Origin: Candidatus Omnitrophota bacterium
GTDB taxonomy: Bacteria > Omnitrophota > Gorgyraeia > Gygaellales > Profunditerraquicolaceae
DNA length: 7,911 nt
Direction: 5' to 3'
Assembly (NCBI GenBank): GCA_018818365.1
Contig: JAHISH010000220.1
Coordinates: forward strand, 1-7,911
Shown here piece after piece: positions 6,959 through 7,911 of the stretch. The position numbers and the translations under genes were made by a program. Below the pieces are notes generated by a model. That model worked only from the letters and a program-made list of their open reading frames with translations. It was not told where the DNA came from and did no database searches. Within the stretch, counting starts at the first letter, position 1, and the number at the start of each line of letters is the position of its first letter.

Positions 6959-7657
6959 ATGAGTAACTCTTTAATTAGCGTCATAATCCCCGCATATAAT
7001 GAAGAGCAGGCGATTATCAAGGTGATTTCTGAAGTGGCAGGAGTAATGGATAATTCCGGCCGGAACTATGAGATTATCGTTGTTGATGATTGCTCACGAG
7101 ACCGAACCGCAGAGTTGGTAAAAACAGAGAAGGTAAGATTATTGCGGCACAACCAACGTAGAGGCGTAGGTGCGGCACGCAAGACAGGAATCAGTAATGC
7201 ACGAGGGGATATTGTAGTGATGATTGATGCAGATGGAACGTATCCTGCGCAAAGTATCCCTTCTTTATTGGCATTGATGCCGCGTTTTGACCAGGTTATC
7301 GGAAGCCGCACGAAAGATTTTGGAAGGCTTAAAACCTTGCGCATGTGGGTGAAGCGGAGCGTTTTTTCATTTGCTTCTTTCTGTGCGGGGCAACAGATCC
7401 CCGATCTGAATTCAGGGTTACGGGCTATAAAAAAAGAGGTTCTTTCCCGTTACCTGAGTTTTGTCCCCGATGGATTCTCCTGTGTCTCTACGATGACCTT
7501 GAGTTTTATGTATAACGGGTATGCGGTGACGTGGATTCCCATCGATTATTATCCGCGTATCGGCAGGTCAAAGTTCCGTAGATTCAGAGATACGCTATGG
7601 ATTATTTTTGCCATAATCCGTCTACGCCTGATCTTTAAGAGAACAAGACGCCCATGA
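6959..7657 (+). CDS. Family 2 glycosyltransferase, polyprenyl-phosphate-mannose-synthase (DPM1-like) type
   Basis: Predicted 232-residue GT-A fold enzyme that would move a sugar from a nucleotide donor, probably to a polyprenyl phosphate or similar lipid at the inner face of the membrane. It opens with 'ISVIIPAYNEE' (6-16), then 'VVDDCSRDRT' (41-50), the metal-binding 'DADGTYP' (90-96), 'DLNSGLRA' (149-156) and 'RIGRSKF' (200-206), the order expected for the DPM1/ArnC-like branch. The C-terminus has one hydrophobic stretch (about 212-226) ending in basic residues. The paired membrane helices common in many bacterial relatives are absent. The ATG directly abuts the upstream TAG and a good AAGGAG precedes it. 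Its TGA overlaps the next ATG in an ATGA junction. Donor sugar and acceptor cannot be told from the sequence. Confidence 0.9.
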   Translation: MSNSLISVIIPAYNEEQAIIKVISEVAGVMDNSGRNYEIIVVDDCSRDRTAELVKTEKVRLLRHNQRRGVGAARKTGISNARGDIVVMIDADGTYPAQSIPSLLALMPRFDQVIGSRTKDFGRLKTLRMWVKRSVFSFASFCAGQQIPDLNSGLRAIKKEVLSRYLSFVPDGFSCVSTMTLSFMYNGYAVTWIPIDYYPRIGRSKFRRFRDTLWIIFAIIRLRLIFKRTRRP

Positions 7658-7911
7658 CTAAGAAAATACTTATTCTTATCTTCAGTATCGTTCTTTTCGT
7701 GATTGCGTCGGAGTTTGTTTTGAGAATCAGCGGCAATCTTTTTTATTCCTGGTGGATGCATGAAGGAGCAAGGCCACTTACTTTCGAGGAGTCAGAGATC
7801 GAGCGGATCAACGATAAAGTAAGAGTTTCTTCTCCGGATAAAGATTTACTCCGTATCCTTTGTGTGGGTGATTCTTGGACCTTTGGATATGGCGCAGCGC
7901 CGTATCTTTCA
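7654..7911 (+). CDS. Membrane-anchored SGNH/GDSL hydrolase, N-terminal part (3' end cut by window)
   Basis: The frame opens with an ATG overlapping the TGA of the glycosyltransferase and stays open for 86 codons to the window edge. Residues 2-4 are TKK, followed by a hydrophobic stretch from about 5 to 18, which reads as a signal anchor or uncleaved signal peptide placing the rest outside the cytoplasm. Near the edge 'ILCVGDSWTFGYG' contains G72-D73-S74, the block I GDS motif of SGNH hydrolases, in the GDSxTFG form common in proteins linked to extracellular polysaccharides. Ser74 would be the nucleophile; the later Gly, Asn and Asp-His blocks lie outside the window. Members remove or transfer acyl groups, often acetyl, on glycans. 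The ribosome binding site is weak (AAGAGA about 10 bases upstream), so coupling through the overlap is likely. The family call rests on one motif plus context. Confidence 0.75.
   Translation, partial: MTKKILILIFSIVLFVIASEFVLRISGNLFYSWWMHEGARPLTFEESEIERINDKVRVSSPDKDLLRILCVGDSWTFGYGAAPYLS

Larger units (their letters stand above)
1..7911 (+). other. Continuous co-directional operon segment
   Basis: All eight genes are on the + strand. The junctions are: 10-base gap, 4-base overlap, 8-base gap, 3-base gap, 17-base gap, direct abutment, 4-base overlap. No gap is large enough for a promoter or terminator, and no stretch of 300 bases lacks a gene. Both ends of the operon are outside the window. 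Co-transcription is inferred from spacing, not observed. Confidence 0.85.

Noticed and set aside
6995..7000. TATAAT sequence resembling a -10 promoter element
   Set aside because: It encodes part of the conserved 'PAYNEE' motif of the glycosyltransferase and has no good -35 box at the right distance.
542..7761. Minus-strand open frames of 65 to 134 codons scattered across the window, e.g. 3432-3836
   Set aside because: Each lies opposite a plus-strand gene with clear family motifs, has no recognisable domain, and the plus-strand genes are packed end to end.

Overview
The window is almost entirely coding and lies wholly on the + strand: eight genes, the first cut by the left edge and the last by the right edge. 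Junctions are -4, 0, 3, 8, 10 or 17 bases, so fewer than about 40 bases are non-coding. I see no convincing promoter, terminator, RNA gene, CRISPR array or mobile element. This looks like an internal slice of one long, translationally coupled operon.

Layout: (1) the C-terminal end of a BchE-type radical SAM protein, 1-423; (2, 3) two full-length tandem paralogues, each with an N-terminal cobalamin-binding-like domain followed by a radical SAM domain, 434-1849 and 1846-3246; (4) a class I SAM-dependent methyltransferase, 3255-3992; (5) a long asparagine-synthetase-type glutamine amidotransferase, 3996-5897; (6) a radical SAM protein with a SPASM-like cysteine-rich C-terminus, 5915-6958; (7) a family 2 glycosyltransferase of the polyprenyl-phosphate-mannose-synthase type, 6959-7657; (8) the N-terminus of a membrane-anchored SGNH/GDSL hydrolase, 7654 to the edge.

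How they may work together (inference): the set combines a polyprenyl-phosphate-type glycosyltransferase, a methyltransferase, an AsnB-like amidotransferase and an SGNH esterase/acyltransferase, as seen in clusters for surface polysaccharides, glycolipids or lipid-linked glycoconjugates. The four radical SAM enzymes are unusual for such a cluster and suggest an anaerobically made, chemically unusual building block, for example through radical C-methylation, cyclisation or epimerisation. The substrate cannot be read from the sequence. No peptide precursor gene is visible.

Organism: a bacterium with moderate base composition, probably anaerobic given four oxygen-sensitive radical SAM genes in under 8 kb. 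The style, with tandem B12/radical SAM paralogues beside AsnB, DPM1-like glycosyltransferase and SGNH genes, resembles uncultivated lineages such as Omnitrophota. That placement is a guess from gene style, not from a marker gene.
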